This document shows positions 7,791 through 17,454 of a DNA stretch of 64,000 nt, in pieces; position 1 is the stretch's first letter; the number at the start of each line of letters is the position of its first letter. Below the pieces are notes generated by a model, which saw nothing but the letters and a program-made list of their open reading frames with translations, was not told the origin of the DNA and did no database searches. A program made the position numbers and the translations under genes. Where the stretch lies: NCBI RefSeq assembly GCF_001049735.1, contig NZ_CVPC01000003.1:248001-312000 (forward strand). Reading direction: 5' to 3'. Source of the stretch: Nereida ignava. Its GTDB lineage: Bacteria; Pseudomonadota; Alphaproteobacteria; Rhodobacterales; Rhodobacteraceae.

Positions 7791-9167
7791 ATGGACGTCA
7801 TTCTTCTATTTAGCATGGTCATCGGCCTGCTGATGATCGGGGTGCCGATTGCGGTGTCTCTCGGTCTGTCCTCCACGCTCTTTTTGCTGTGGTTCTCGGA
7901 TACATCGTTGGCCTCTGTTGCGGGCACATTGTTCGAGGCGTTCGAAGGCCACTTCACGTTGTTGGCAATTCCGTTTTTCATCCTTGCCTCGTCCTTTATG
8001 ACCACAGGCGGCGTTGCGCGGCGGATCATTCGTTTCTCGATTGCGTGTGTGGGGCATTTGCCCGGCGGCTTGGCGATTGCGGGTGTTTTTGCGTGTATGC
8101 TTTTTGCAGCGCTCTCAGGCTCGTCTCCGGCGACGGTTGTGGCCATTGGCTCTATCGTTATCGCGGGTATGCGTCAGGTCGGCTACACCAAGGAATTTGC
8201 GGCCGGTGTTATTTGTAACGCGGGCACGCTTGGTATCTTGATCCCACCATCCATTGTTATGGTTGTATATGCTGCAGCCGTTGAGGTCTCAGTAGGTCGA
8301 ATGTTCCTTGCGGGGGTGATCCCGGGCTTGATGGCTGGCTTGATGTTGATGGTCACCATTTACGTGATGGCAAAGGTCAAAAACCTGCCCCAAGGTGAGT
8401 GGCAAGGCTGGGGCGAGGTGTTTACTGCGGCGCGCGAAGCGGGCTGGGGGTTGTTCCTGATCGTCATCATTTTAGGCGGTATCTATGGCGGTGTCTTCAC
8501 CCCGACAGAAGCGGCGGCCGTTGCAGCGATTTACTCGTTCGTGATCGCTTGTTTTGTCTACCGTGACATGGGACCACTTGCGACAACGGGCCCTGAGGCG
8601 AACACATCTTTGTTCCGCAAGCCATGGGCTTTGGTCACAGCGATGATCCACCCGGACACCAAGCAAACGTTGTTCGATGCAGGCAAGCTGACGGTTACGC
8701 TTTTGTTCGTGATCGCGAATGCTTTGATCTTGAAGCACGTGCTAACGGACGAGCAAGTTCCGCAGACAATCGCGGGTGCTATGCTGGATGCGGGTTTTGG
8801 ACCGGTGATGTTCTTGGTGATTGTGAACATCATTCTGCTTATCGGTGGTCAGTTCATGGAGCCATCCGGCCTGCTTGTCATTGTGGCACCACTGGTGTTC
8901 CCCATCGCGATCGAGTTGGGCATTGATCCAATCCACCTTGGGATTATCATGGTCGTCAACATGGAGATCGGGATGATCACACCACCTGTTGGTTTGAACC
9001 TCTTTGTGACCTCAGGTGTGGCCAAGATGCCGATGATGGCTGTGGTGCGCGCAGCTCTGCCATTCCTTGCAGTGCTGTTCGTGTTCCTGATCATGGTCAC
9101 ATATATTCCGGCAATTTCCACATTCCTGCCAAATGCAGTGATGGGGCCGGAGTTGATCATCAAATAG
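7791..9167 (+). CDS. dctM: TRAP transporter large membrane subunit DctM
   Basis: Large channel-forming subunit of the TRAP transporter, 458 residues with about 12 hydrophobic segments. DctM-family signatures are visible: GVPIAVSLGLSSTLFLL, MLFAALSGSSPATVVAIGS, GTLGILIPPSI, GGIYGGVFTPTEAAAVA, and MVVNMEIGMITPPVGLNLFV near the end. It couples sodium-driven dicarboxylate import with DctP and DctQ. The gene is translationally close to dctQ (3-base gap) and the operon ends in a strong terminator 24 bases downstream. Confidence 0.93.
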   Translation: MDVILLFSMVIGLLMIGVPIAVSLGLSSTLFLLWFSDTSLASVAGTLFEAFEGHFTLLAIPFFILASSFMTTGGVARRIIRFSIACVGHLPGGLAIAGVFACMLFAALSGSSPATVVAIGSIVIAGMRQVGYTKEFAAGVICNAGTLGILIPPSIVMVVYAAAVEVSVGRMFLAGVIPGLMAGLMLMVTIYVMAKVKNLPQGEWQGWGEVFTAAREAGWGLFLIVIILGGIYGGVFTPTEAAAVAAIYSFVIACFVYRDMGPLATTGPEANTSLFRKPWALVTAMIHPDTKQTLFDAGKLTVTLLFVIANALILKHVLTDEQVPQTIAGAMLDAGFGPVMFLVIVNIILLIGGQFMEPSGLLVIVAPLVFPIAIELGIDPIHLGIIMVVNMEIGMITPPVGLNLFVTSGVAKMPMMAVVRAALPFLAVLFVFLIMVTYIPAISTFLPNAVMGPELIIK

Positions 9168-9190
9168 CGATCAATCTTTATCTGCTATTG

Positions 9191-9224
9191 AAAAGGCCCG
9201 CTGAGTGTTTCAGCGGGCCTTTTT
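9191..9224. terminator. Bidirectional intrinsic terminator between dctM and tpiA
   Basis: AAAAGGCCCGCTGA (9191-9204) pairs with TCAGCGGGCCTTTT around a 5-base loop, and is followed by TTTTTGTTT. The A-tract on the other side makes it work for the convergent tpiA gene as well. This is a textbook rho-independent terminator. Confidence 0.92.
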
Positions 9225-9257
9225 GTTTATGCGATTTTGCATGCAGAGCTTTGCTAA

Positions 9258-10010
9258 CTAAGCTGATGCCTCAAGAGCTGCCACAATCGGTGCAAAGTCT
9301 GCAGCCGTCAGCGACGCGCCACCAACCAATGCCCCGTCCACATTTGATGTTGCGAATATCTCTGCGGCGTTGCCTGCTTTGACGGAGCCGCCGTAAAGAA
9401 GACGGATCGCACCGGCGGTCTGTGTCCCAAAGCGGTCTGTAAGTTCAGCGCGCATGAAGTCATGCACCTCAGCGATTTTGTCCAATGACGCGACTTTACC
9501 AGTTCCGATGGCCCAGACTGGCTCATAGGCGATCACAATGTTGGCGCCGGTTGCTGCCTCGGGCACTGATCCGACCATTTGGGAGGCCAACACCGTGAGG
9601 GTCTGCCCTGTATCGCGCTGCTCAAGTGTCTCGCCAATGCACACAATCGCCGTTAGCGAGGCGTCCCATGCCGCCAGTGTTTGATCCAAGACATCAGCAT
9701 TCGTCTCGCCGTGGTCTGTGCGGCGCTCCGAATGGCCCGTGATGACATACCGCGCACCCGCATCGGCGATCATTTTTGCGCTGACATCGCCGGTGTGCGC
9801 ACCGGTTTGATTTGGGTGGCAGTATTGGCCACCTACCTCAAGCGCGCATGTCCCAGCACGCTCTACCATGGGGGCCAAAAGGGTCGCAGGCGGGCACAAA
9901 ACCATATCCACAGAAGCCGCAGGATGAGCTTTCAATAGGGCATCGACTTGCGCCAAATCCGCGCGCGTCCCGTTCATTTTCCAATTACCTGCGGCCAATT
10001 TACGTCTCAT
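9258..10010 (-). CDS. tpiA: Triosephosphate isomerase
   Basis: Interconverts dihydroxyacetone phosphate and glyceraldehyde 3-phosphate in glycolysis and gluconeogenesis; cytoplasmic, 250 residues, normal length. Visible: [14 protein letters not shown] with catalytic Lys near residue 11, GHSERR with the catalytic His near 95, [15 protein letters not shown] with the catalytic Glu in the family signature, and [13 protein letters not shown] phosphate-binding loop. It is a single gene, divergent from a 2OG oxygenase gene and sharing the terminator with dctM. Confidence 0.97.
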   Translation of the reverse strand: MRRKLAAGNWKMNGTRADLAQVDALLKAHPAASVDMVLCPPATLLAPMVERAGTCALEVGGQYCHPNQTGAHTGDVSAKMIADAGARYVITGHSERRTDHGETNADVLDQTLAAWDASLTAIVCIGETLEQRDTGQTLTVLASQMVGSVPEAATGANIVIAYEPVWAIGTGKVASLDKIAEVHDFMRAELTDRFGTQTAGAIRLLYGGSVKAGNAAEIFATSNVDGALVGGASLTAADFAPIVAALEASA

Positions 10011-10113
10011 GTCGCACCCTTCTTACAGCGTCGTTGAACCATACCAACGGGTGTGGCCTGTGCGCCGCGTTGCGTCAAGCGCCGCTTGGATGTAGCAACG
10101 AAAGCAGACAGAA

Positions 10114-11058
10114 GTGAGTAGCGTGATGATCCCGAAAATTGATGCCCAAGCATTGTTCGACGCAGATAAAGAGGCGCTTGATGCAGTGCGCAGAGCTGCT
10201 GAGACGACGGGTTTTATGACGCTGCACAACACGGCCCTATCAGGTGCCGAGGTTGCCGCTGTCATTGAAAGCTATCGTCAATTCTTTAAGCTGCCGGAGG
10301 CCGCCAAAGAACCAGTTGATATGGCTCAAACCGGATCAAACCGGGGATGGGGGCGTGCGGGATCAGAGCAGGTCGATCTAAACGCCAATCCTGATTACAA
10401 ACAGTTCTTTGATTGCGGTGTGTCTGTGCCAAGTGAGCATCCTTGGGCGGACAAACAGTTTTATGCGCCCAACAAATGGCCCAAGCAGCCAGCGGGTTTA
10501 GGTGCTGCGGACTTCAGGGCCGACGTTCTGGCGTATTTCACCAAGGCGCGTGCAATATCTATGGATTTGCTCAGCGCACTTGCACGGGCGATTGGCGAGC
10601 CTGCCTCTTTCTTCGAGGATAAGTTCGACACTCCGATGGCGCTTTTGCGGGGCAACTATTATCCCGAACGCCCCAAGTGGGCAGGGGAAAAGGACTTCGG
10701 AATCGCGACACACACGGATTATGGCTGCCTTACGTTCTTGGCGCTTGATGGCAGTCCTGGGCTTGAGGTGCGCCAGCGGGGCGGTGGTTGGATCCCTGTA
10801 CGCGCAGAACCGGGCACATTCGTGATTAACTTTGGTGAGATGTTTGAAATGTGGACAAACGGACGGGTGAAAGCCACACCCCACCGGGTCGTCGGCGGTA
10901 CGAACGAGCGTATTTCTATTCCGCTGTTCTTTAATCCAAACTATGACACCAACGTTGCCCCCATTGGATCAGGGCAGGTCATCCTTGCGGGAGAGCATCT
11001 AAGCGCGCGCTATAACGAGACCTACGTGCATTTACAGCAAACCAGTAAAGGCGGTTAA
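10114..11058 (+). CDS. Isopenicillin N synthase-family 2OG-Fe(II) oxygenase
   Basis: Non-heme iron oxygenase of the isopenicillin N synthase-like family, 314 residues. The N-terminal DIOX region (MIPKIDAQALFDADKEALDA, with GFMTLHNTAL) is followed by the double-stranded beta-helix with the iron triad H200-x-D202 (in THTDYGCLT) and H257 (in ATPHRVV), and the 2-oxoglutarate-binding R266-x-S268 in ERISIPLFF. All catalytic residues are present. The substrate is not predictable; such genes in Rhodobacteraceae are usually annotated only to family. Start is either GTG 10114 or ATG 10126; neither has a strong ribosome site. It is convergent with the IscA-like gene. Confidence 0.87.
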   Translation: MSSVMIPKIDAQALFDADKEALDAVRRAAETTGFMTLHNTALSGAEVAAVIESYRQFFKLPEAAKEPVDMAQTGSNRGWGRAGSEQVDLNANPDYKQFFDCGVSVPSEHPWADKQFYAPNKWPKQPAGLGAADFRADVLAYFTKARAISMDLLSALARAIGEPASFFEDKFDTPMALLRGNYYPERPKWAGEKDFGIATHTDYGCLTFLALDGSPGLEVRQRGGGWIPVRAEPGTFVINFGEMFEMWTNGRVKATPHRVVGGTNERISIPLFFNPNYDTNVAPIGSGQVILAGEHLSARYNETYVHLQQTSKGG

Positions 11059-11076
11059 GCCGGTCCTGAGCGCGTG

Positions 11077-11442
11077 TTAAGCTTTGCCCGCTAGGGTCTC
11101 ATCAAACTTGATGCTTTCACCGCATCCGCAGGCATCCACAACGTTTGGGTTGCGGAATTTAAAGCCAGCTTCAAGCAGGCTGACTTCGTAGTCGATTTCA
11201 GTGCCAAAAAGGAACATCTGCGCCATAGGGGCGATCATTACGCGCGCGCCGTCGATCTCAACGACTTCATCCATTGCGTTGATCTCTTTGACGTATTCCA
11301 TGGTGTATTCCATTCCTGCACAACCGCCTTTCTTGACGCCTACGCGCAGGCCCTCTGTGCCGTCCTTTGCCATGAGCTTCACAATGTGAGCCACCGCAGC
11401 GGGGGTCAAAGAGACAGGAGGTTTTCCAGGAATGCCAAACAT
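11077..11442 (-). CDS. A-type Fe-S cluster carrier (IscA/SufA family)
   Basis: Iron-sulfur cluster carrier/assembly protein, 121 residues from ATG 11442. The family is defined by three cysteines, all present: C41 in KKGGCAGMEY and C105/C107 in DACGCGESI near the C-terminus. The rest matches the A-type fold (SLTPAAVAHIVKLMAKDG at the start). It lies 25 bases downstream of a SufT/DUF59 gene, the normal partner at the end of a suf operon in alphaproteobacteria, so it most likely serves the SUF system (SufA role). sufBCDS themselves are not in the window. Confidence 0.9.
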   Translation of the reverse strand: MFGIPGKPPVSLTPAAVAHIVKLMAKDGTEGLRVGVKKGGCAGMEYTMEYVKEINAMDEVVEIDGARVMIAPMAQMFLFGTEIDYEVSLLEAGFKFRNPNVVDACGCGESIKFDETLAGKA

Positions 11443-11467
11443 CAAAGTTTTCCTAAGCTACTGAAGG

Positions 11468-11830
11468 TTACATAAAGCCCAGTTCAAGGCGCGCTTCGTC
11501 GGACATCATGTCCATGCCCCACTGTGGCTCCCAGATCAGATCGACCTGAACTTGTTTGATGCCAGCCAGCGGTTCAATCGCATCCGCAACCCATCCAGGC
11601 ATTTCGCCAGCAACAGGGCAGCCTGGTGCGGTAAGAGACATCAAAACATTCACTTCGTTCTCATCGTTGATCTCAATCGTGTAAACAAGACCGAGGTCGT
11701 AGATGTTCACGGGGATCTCTGGATCGTACACGCTGCGGCACGCTTCGACGACATTGTCATACAAAGGGTGATCCGTGCTTGACGGTTTGATGAGGGGAGT
11801 ACCTTCCATCGGGGGTGTCGCGTCGGTCAT
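11468..11830 (-). CDS. sufT: SufT-type Fe-S assembly protein (DUF59/MIP18 family)
   Basis: Fe-S cluster maturation factor, 120 residues. Family signatures: RSVYDPEIPVNIYDLGLVY (about 33-51) and LTAPGCPVAGEM with the conserved, functionally important cysteine C71, then IWEPQWGMDMMSDEARLELG at the C-terminus, typical of the SufT branch. It is immediately upstream of the IscA-like gene in the same direction, consistent with a two-gene Fe-S unit. The 179 bases between its start and the RimK gene end hold no gene that I can see. Confidence 0.9.
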   Translation of the reverse strand: MTDATPPMEGTPLIKPSSTDHPLYDNVVEACRSVYDPEIPVNIYDLGLVYTIEINDENEVNVLMSLTAPGCPVAGEMPGWVADAIEPLAGIKQVQVDLIWEPQWGMDMMSDEARLELGFM

Positions 11831-12009
11831 AGTGGTCCGTTCGTGCTGTCTGAGATGATTTCTTACGGTTTAGATAGGGATTTGCACCCACCACGTCTAG
11901 GGGCTGGGCGCAGGTTTTGCCGCACAAAGGCTGTGCGATGATACGGACGGTCGCGGATTAGCCCACAAAAAGGGGCGTCATGTTGATTTAACACAGCGCT
12001 GCGCAGGTA

Positions 12010-13404
12010 TTAGTCGGTCTTACGCTTGCGGATGGGAACAGGGCGGACCCGCTTTTCAATAGAGTCGTAGAGCAAGCTGGCGATATTCTTGCCAGTGGCT
12101 GTCTCAATACCCTCAAGGCCGGGTGATGAGTTCACCTCAAGCACTTTTGGCCCATCGGATGAGCGCAGCAGGTCAACACCCGCAATCCCCAAGCCAAAAG
12201 TACGTGCAGCGCGTACAGCAACATCGCGTTCTTGTTTGGTGATGCGCACCACTTTGGCAGAGCCGCCGCGGTGCAGGTTTGAACGGAAATCTCCATCCGC
12301 ACCGGTGCGTTTCATTGCGGCAACCACCCGCCCACCGATGACAAGACACCGAATATCCTCACCGGCAGCTTCTTTGACAAAGTCTTGTACCAGAAAGCTG
12401 GCCTTTAGACCGCGGAAGGCATCAATCACGGATTCAGCAGCTTTTTTGGTTTCAGCAAGTACGACTCCTTTGCCTTGGGTCGACTCGAGCAGCTTCACAA
12501 TAAGCGGTGCGGTTCCCACAAGGCCAATAAGGTTGGAGGTGTCCTTGGGGGAGGCCGCAAAGGCAGTTGTGGGCATTCCGATACGCGCGCGTGCCAGAAG
12601 TTGGTGCGCGTATAGCTTGTCCCGCGAAGAGGCGATCCCCTCTGCGCCGTTCACGCAATAGGTCCCAAGTGTCTCAAACTGACGGGTAATCGCGGTGCCG
12701 TAGCTGGTGATTGAGGCGCCAATGCGCGGAATGACCACATCAAAGCGCGGCAGACGCTTGCCGTCGTAGTAAACCTCGGGCGAGGTGGCGTTGATGGCCA
12801 TGTAGCAACGGGTGGTGTCGATGATCTCAACACCGTGGCCGCGTTTTTCACCTTCCTCCACCAACCGGCGGGTAGAGTAGTTATCTTCACGGGACAAAAC
12901 AGCAATGCGTAGCGCGCGCTTGGGCGCTGCTTCGCGTACTTTGGCAGAGGCGTATACATCGTACGACAGCTCTGGCTGACAAAACCTGTCTGAGGGCGCA
13001 ACGGTCAACCGGTCCCCAAGAGCCTGACGACCCAGCAACATATGATAGGACATATTCGTGCGGTTGGTGAGCGTGACCTCGATTGGCCACATTTCATCAC
13101 CCATTTTGACATTGGTCTCGATGACGTAGCGCATTTCGCTTTCACCATTCGAGGATGTGACCTCGCGTTGATCCACAATGTCAGCGGAACACGCAATAAC
13201 CAGATCGGGCCGCGCAGGAATAGGTTGCACCATAAAGCGCACCCGAGGGCGGGTCCGGCCAAATGGCTCTATATCGAAGGCATGCAGCGCGGATGTTTTC
13301 GCGCCTGTGTCTACTTTTGCTTTTAGCGCAGGAAGGCCCAATTCAGGTAGCGAGAGCCATTCTTCCCAGCCTACGCGGATTTGGGTGTTGTCGGTGTCGG
13401 TCAT
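12010..13404 (-). CDS. rimK: RimK-type glutamate ligase fused to retropepsin-like protease domain
   Basis: Two-domain protein of 464 residues. Residues about 10-140 are an ATP-dependent zinc protease/retropepsin-like domain (RimB type) with the aspartic motif [12 protein letters not shown] (D32-T-G). Residues about 165-455 are an ATP-grasp ligase of the RimK family: [56 protein letters not shown] (ATP loop), [17 protein letters not shown], and [13 protein letters not shown] (metal and ATP binding). RimK adds glutamates to the C-terminus of ribosomal protein S6; free RimB proteins trim these tails, so the fusion would join adding and cleaving activities. ATG 13404 follows GAGGA at 11 bases; a TTG at 13428 is an alternative. 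It is divergent from tgt. Confidence 0.88.
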   Translation of the reverse strand: MTDTDNTQIRVGWEEWLSLPELGLPALKAKVDTGAKTSALHAFDIEPFGRTRPRVRFMVQPIPARPDLVIACSADIVDQREVTSSNGESEMRYVIETNVKMGDEMWPIEVTLTNRTNMSYHMLLGRQALGDRLTVAPSDRFCQPELSYDVYASAKVREAAPKRALRIAVLSREDNYSTRRLVEEGEKRGHGVEIIDTTRCYMAINATSPEVYYDGKRLPRFDVVIPRIGASITSYGTAITRQFETLGTYCVNGAEGIASSRDKLYAHQLLARARIGMPTTAFAASPKDTSNLIGLVGTAPLIVKLLESTQGKGVVLAETKKAAESVIDAFRGLKASFLVQDFVKEAAGEDIRCLVIGGRVVAAMKRTGADGDFRSNLHRGGSAKVVRITKQERDVAVRAARTFGLGIAGVDLLRSSDGPKVLEVNSSPGLEGIETATGKNIASLLYDSIEKRVRPVPIRKRKTD

Positions 13405-13567
13405 GCTTAGCGCATCCTCATTACTCAATGTGACCCGTAACAGGGTAACAGTCAGGCCGTACTCTCACAATCTTTGCTTGGCAATCACCTGTGTATCATC
13501 TGCAAACACTCTTGGGTTGGGCGCCGCTTTGGCCTAAAGAAGCGCAGAAATGGTAAAGGGCAATGAT

Positions 13568-14698
13568 ATGGCACAGACTTTCGGGTTTGATCTTCTGGCA
13601 ACAGATGGGCGCGCACGCACGGGGCGCATCAGCACGCCGCGGGGCGATATCCGCACACCTGCTTTTATGCCCGTTGGCACGGCTGCAACAGTAAAAGCGA
13701 TGATGCCTGAAAGTGTTGCGGCGACCGGTGCGGATATTTTGCTCGGCAATACGTATCACTTGATGCTGCGCCCTACGGCTGAGCGGATTGCGTCGCTTGG
13801 TGGGCTGCATAAGTTCATGAATTGGGACAAGCCCATTCTTACTGATAGCGGTGGGTTTCAGGTGATGAGCCTAGCTGATCTGCGCAAGCTGACAGAAGAC
13901 GGTGTGACGTTCAAAAGCCATATCGATGGTTCCAAACATATGCTAAGTCCCGAACGCTCTATGGAGATCCAAAAGCTGTTGGGCAGCGATATTGTGATGT
14001 GCTTTGATGAATGTCCCGCACTGCCTGCAGATAAGGCGCGGATTGCACAAAGCATGGAATTGTCAATGCGCTGGGCCAAACGCTCGCGGGATGCTTTTGG
14101 CGATCGTCCGGGGTATGCGCTTTTTGGTATCCAACAAGGTGGGCTTGAAGAGGATCTGCGCGCGCAAAGTGCCGAGGCCCTGCGGGATATCGGCTTTGAA
14201 GGGTATGCGGTTGGTGGTCTTGCCGTAGGAGAGGGACAAGAGGCGATGTTTGGTTGTCTTGATTTCGCACCTGAGCAACTGCCCAAGGATAAGCCGCGTT
14301 ATTTGATGGGCGTTGGTAAGCCTGATGATATCGTGGGGGCTGTGAAGCGCGGCATTGATATGATGGATTGTGTTTTGCCGTCACGCTCAGGGCGGACCGG
14401 ACAGGTCTTTACTCGCCACGGGGTCGTGAACATCAAAAACGCACGGCACGCAGATGATCCGCGCCCGTTGGACGAACAATGTAGCTGTCCCGCCTGTCAG
14501 AAATACTCGCGCGCCTATTTGCACCATGTCTATCGCTCGCAAGAGATGATTTCGGGCATGCTTCTGACCTGGCATAACCTGCATTACTTTCAGCAGATCA
14601 TGCAGGAAATGCGTGACGCCATCGCAGAGCAGCGTTTTGATGTATGGGAAAAAGGGTTTCACGAAGGGCGTGCCCAAGGGGATATCGAGCCGCTTTAA
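13568..14698 (+). CDS. tgt: Queuine tRNA-ribosyltransferase
   Basis: tRNA-guanine transglycosylase, which swaps guanine 34 in GUN anticodons for the queuine precursor preQ1; 376 residues from ATG 13568, which has AAAGGG 7 bases before it (the ATG at 13550 has no such site). Visible: [30 protein letters not shown] with the active-site Asp93, [29 protein letters not shown], the nucleophile region [21 protein letters not shown], and the zinc site with [16 protein letters not shown] near the C-terminus. Monocistronic, ending at a terminator shared with the convergent TRAP genes. Confidence 0.97.
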   Translation: MAQTFGFDLLATDGRARTGRISTPRGDIRTPAFMPVGTAATVKAMMPESVAATGADILLGNTYHLMLRPTAERIASLGGLHKFMNWDKPILTDSGGFQVMSLADLRKLTEDGVTFKSHIDGSKHMLSPERSMEIQKLLGSDIVMCFDECPALPADKARIAQSMELSMRWAKRSRDAFGDRPGYALFGIQQGGLEEDLRAQSAEALRDIGFEGYAVGGLAVGEGQEAMFGCLDFAPEQLPKDKPRYLMGVGKPDDIVGAVKRGIDMMDCVLPSRSGRTGQVFTRHGVVNIKNARHADDPRPLDEQCSCPACQKYSRAYLHHVYRSQEMISGMLLTWHNLHYFQQIMQEMRDAIAEQRFDVWEKGFHEGRAQGDIEPL

Positions 14699-14747
14699 GA
14701 AAAAGTTGGCCACACACCCTTTATAGACTGACCCTTTGTAGAATGAA

Positions 14748-14785
14748 AAACGGCGGCTCCCAAAAGAAGCCGCCGTTTCGTGTTT
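14748..14785. terminator. Bidirectional terminator between tgt and the second dctP-type gene
   Basis: AAACGGCGGCT (14748-14758) pairs with AGCCGCCGTTT (14767-14777), flanked by GAATGAAAAA on the left and TCGTGTTTTAA on the right. It serves tgt from the left and the catabolic operon from the right. Confidence 0.85.
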
Positions 14786-14803
14786 TAAGCGCCTGCGCTG
14801 GGC

Positions 14804-15871
14804 TTATTGGATATCAGCTGCGCGGCCCGCGTTGATTTTAGCCTCAGCTTCAGCAACTGCCGTTTTGAGAGCGCTCAAGATGCGCTCACCACCGTCAACG
14901 TTGTCAGTGAACCATGCTTGTACAGGCTCGGCGGCTGCGGCGAACGTAGCTTTTTCGGCTGGCGTCGGCACATACAGATCACCGCCACCTTCAACAAAAG
15001 CTGCGTAGGCCTCGATTGATTTGCGCTTTGGTGAGGCAAATGTTGCCTGTTGCAGCGCATAGAAGCCATCCACAACCACGCGGCGCATGTCTTCTGGCAT
15101 CGCCATAAACTTGTCGTTGCTCATCCACCACAGCGCGCCCATGTAGGCGTGACCGTCAAGCGTGACGTATTGCAGACCTGCATCGGGGAATTTCATGCCC
15201 ATGATGTCGGTGATGCCGTTCTTTGATCCGTCCACAACACTTGTTTGGAATGATGTGAACAGTTCTGGCCACGGAATTGGCGTTGGGGATGCGCCAAGTG
15301 CACGAACCAGCTCTTGGGGAAGGTCTGCAACGACTGTGCGGATCTTGAGGCCTTCAAAATCTGCTGGCTCAGCCAAACGGCGTTTTGTGTTGGCAAAGTT
15401 GCGCCATCCGCCCGTGTTACCAATGGTCATCAGACGGATTTTATCGTCACTGTCCTCAAGGGCCATGTCGCGCATTGTGCGCACAAAATCACCAGACAGC
15501 ACATCTTCCGCGATACGGTCATCAGCCATCAGATAGGGAAGGTCGAGCACCTGCACATAGGGGAAGATGCTTGCAGCACCGCCGGACGTGGAGATGTAGA
15601 CATCAATAGAGCCGTCAGCCACACCTTGCAGACACTCCGCGCCTTTTGAGCAAAGCTGTGTGCCGATGAACAATTCAACTTCGATTTTACCGTTTGAGGC
15701 TGCTTCGACGTAGTTTTTGAACACAACCAAACCGTCATAGTCTTCGTCGTTCTCGTTAGAGTTGGCGGTTGCACGGATTGTGTACTCCGCGTGACCTGCC
15801 GCATAGCTTGCAAGGCTTGAGCCTGCGAGTATGGCTGCGCCCATCGCGGCGGTGGTTAGGTGTTTCAGCAT
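14804..15871 (-). CDS. TRAP substrate-binding protein, putative sulfo-sugar uptake
   Basis: Periplasmic TRAP binding protein, 355 residues, with a signal peptide (MLKHLTTAAMGAAILAGSSL, cleavage near ASYAAGHA). DctP-family marks: IEVELFIGTQLCSKGAECLQ, GLKIRTVVADLPQELVRALG (with the conserved ligand-facing Arg), and SVVDGSKNGITDIMG. Paralogue of the dctP at 5965 but clearly divergent. It is the last gene of an operon reading from 20679: monooxygenase, aldo/keto reductase, flavin reductase, dctQ, dctM, this gene. From this context I infer a sulfonated sugar or its glycoside as ligand; sulfonate uptake by TRAP systems (isethionate) is known. The ligand is not proven by sequence. GGGAGG precedes the ATG. 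Confidence 0.88.
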   Translation of the reverse strand: MLKHLTTAAMGAAILAGSSLASYAAGHAEYTIRATANSNENDEDYDGLVVFKNYVEAASNGKIEVELFIGTQLCSKGAECLQGVADGSIDVYISTSGGAASIFPYVQVLDLPYLMADDRIAEDVLSGDFVRTMRDMALEDSDDKIRLMTIGNTGGWRNFANTKRRLAEPADFEGLKIRTVVADLPQELVRALGASPTPIPWPELFTSFQTSVVDGSKNGITDIMGMKFPDAGLQYVTLDGHAYMGALWWMSNDKFMAMPEDMRRVVVDGFYALQQATFASPKRKSIEAYAAFVEGGGDLYVPTPAEKATFAAAAEPVQAWFTDNVDGGERILSALKTAVAEAEAKINAGRAADIQ

Positions 15872-15905
15872 GATGTTTCCTCCCTGGAATATTATTGATG
15901 CTGGT

Positions 15906-17381
15906 TTATTGAACGAAGCCCGTCAATCGCGGGATCGTCATCGAAATGGCCGGAATGTAGGTAATCAAGAAAATCACGATCACCTCCACAGCCAAAAACG
16001 GTAAAATTGCTTTTGAGATGGTTTCAACTTTTTCGCGGCTCACGGTGGAGGCCACAAATAGAACCAATCCCATGGGCGGTGTGGCAAGCCCTACGGTCAG
16101 GTTGACGGACATGATGATGGCGAAATGCACGGGGTGCACGCCAAGCTCTGTAAAGATTGGCCCCAAGATCGGCCCAAGGATGATGATCGCGGGGCCCGCG
16201 TCCAAGAACATGCCCACGATGAACAAGAGCATGTTGATCAAAAAGAGCAACACCAACGGGTTTTCCGAAAGGCTTAGAATAGCCTCAGTCAGGATTTGTG
16301 GAGCGTACGACAGTGAGACAACTGTTTTGAACGCTACGGCTGCGCCCACCAAAAGCAATACCGCTGATGACGCAAGCGCAGAGCGTGCAATGACGGGCCA
16401 CAAGTCTTTTAGAGACATTGATTTCAAAATGAAAAAGCTGACGATCAACGCGTAGGCCACGGCAATCGCAGAGGCTTCCGTGGGGGTCATAACGCCTGCC
16501 AAAATGCCGCCCAAGATGATGATCGGAGTTTGGAGTGGGGCCACGGCCTTTTTGCACACAACGCGAAAATCGGCACTGACTTGAGATTTGATATAGGCAC
16601 AGATGCCATGCGCAACCAAGAGAAGCACGGCAAACATGATCCATCCATTGATCTGATCACCGGCCTCAAACAGCCCCGACAGACCATAAAGAAGGCCTGC
16701 GATGTTGATCCGGATAAGCCCCCACGCCACATAGGCTTCACGCGTTGTGATGGTCTGGCCTTTTTTGACGATCCGCTCGGCTTTGGGCAGGTCATAGCGG
16801 TCAGCCATGAGGCGAACCATAACCATGAGCCCCACGCCAACCATGATGCCCGGAACGATGCCCGCCAAGAAAAGTGCGGCGACGCTTTCACCCATGACAT
16901 AGGCATAGATGATCATGATGCCTGAGGGGGGGATGATTGGGCCGATTACGCTGGAGGCGGCGGTGATGGCTGCGGCGAACTTCCGGCTGTAGCCGTTCTT
17001 TTCCATTGCGGGGATTAGCGTAGACCCAAGCGCTGAGGTGTCCGCCACCGCAGAGCCAGACAGCCCCGCAAAAAGGATTGATGACAGAATATTCACATGG
17101 GCCAGCCCACCGCGCAGGTGGCCCATGAACGCTTGGCTGAACTCAACAAGACGGGTCGTGATCCCACCGCGGTTCATGATTTCACCGGCCAGCATGAAGA
17201 ACGGCAGCGCCATCAGCGGAAAGCTGTCGATACCGTTATAAAGGTTGCGGTAAAGCACGGGCAGATCGCGAGCCGATCCATCAAGAACCAGCAACGCACC
17301 GGGCGCAAGCAGTAGGCCAAAGACAACGGGCAGGCCGATCATCAAGAGCACCAAGAACACAGGCAAGAACCAGATCAGCAT
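15906..17381 (-). CDS. TRAP large membrane subunit (DctM family)
   Basis: Large permease subunit, 491 residues from ATG 17381 (MLIWFLPVFLVLLMIGLPVV); the in-frame upstream extension to 17507 is non-hydrophobic and rejected. Signatures: ILFAGLSGSAVADTSALGS, SSVIGPIIPPSGIMIIYAYV, GGILAGVMTPTEASAIAVAY and MSVNLTVGLATPPMGLVLFV. It is about 60 residues longer than the common 427-residue DctM because of a central region (about 215-290) carrying a basic stretch (LPKAERIVKKGQTITTREAY) and extra hydrophobic segments. It lies between dctQ (73-base gap) and dctP (34-base gap) of the same transporter. Confidence 0.9.
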   Translation of the reverse strand: MLIWFLPVFLVLLMIGLPVVFGLLLAPGALLVLDGSARDLPVLYRNLYNGIDSFPLMALPFFMLAGEIMNRGGITTRLVEFSQAFMGHLRGGLAHVNILSSILFAGLSGSAVADTSALGSTLIPAMEKNGYSRKFAAAITAASSVIGPIIPPSGIMIIYAYVMGESVAALFLAGIVPGIMVGVGLMVMVRLMADRYDLPKAERIVKKGQTITTREAYVAWGLIRINIAGLLYGLSGLFEAGDQINGWIMFAVLLLVAHGICAYIKSQVSADFRVVCKKAVAPLQTPIIILGGILAGVMTPTEASAIAVAYALIVSFFILKSMSLKDLWPVIARSALASSAVLLLVGAAVAFKTVVSLSYAPQILTEAILSLSENPLVLLFLINMLLFIVGMFLDAGPAIIILGPILGPIFTELGVHPVHFAIIMSVNLTVGLATPPMGLVLFVASTVSREKVETISKAILPFLAVEVIVIFLITYIPAISMTIPRLTGFVQ

Positions 17382-17454
17382 GACAGGCGTCCTTGTGTGC
17401 ACGCGCGCAGCGCGGTGGTTTGCAGGTATGACATTGGCTGATAGGTCATGCTGC

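Noticed and set aside
11831-12009. Possible small RNA or tRNA in the gap between sufT and rimK
   Set aside because: No cloverleaf, no CCA end, no clear promoter-terminator pair could be recognised.
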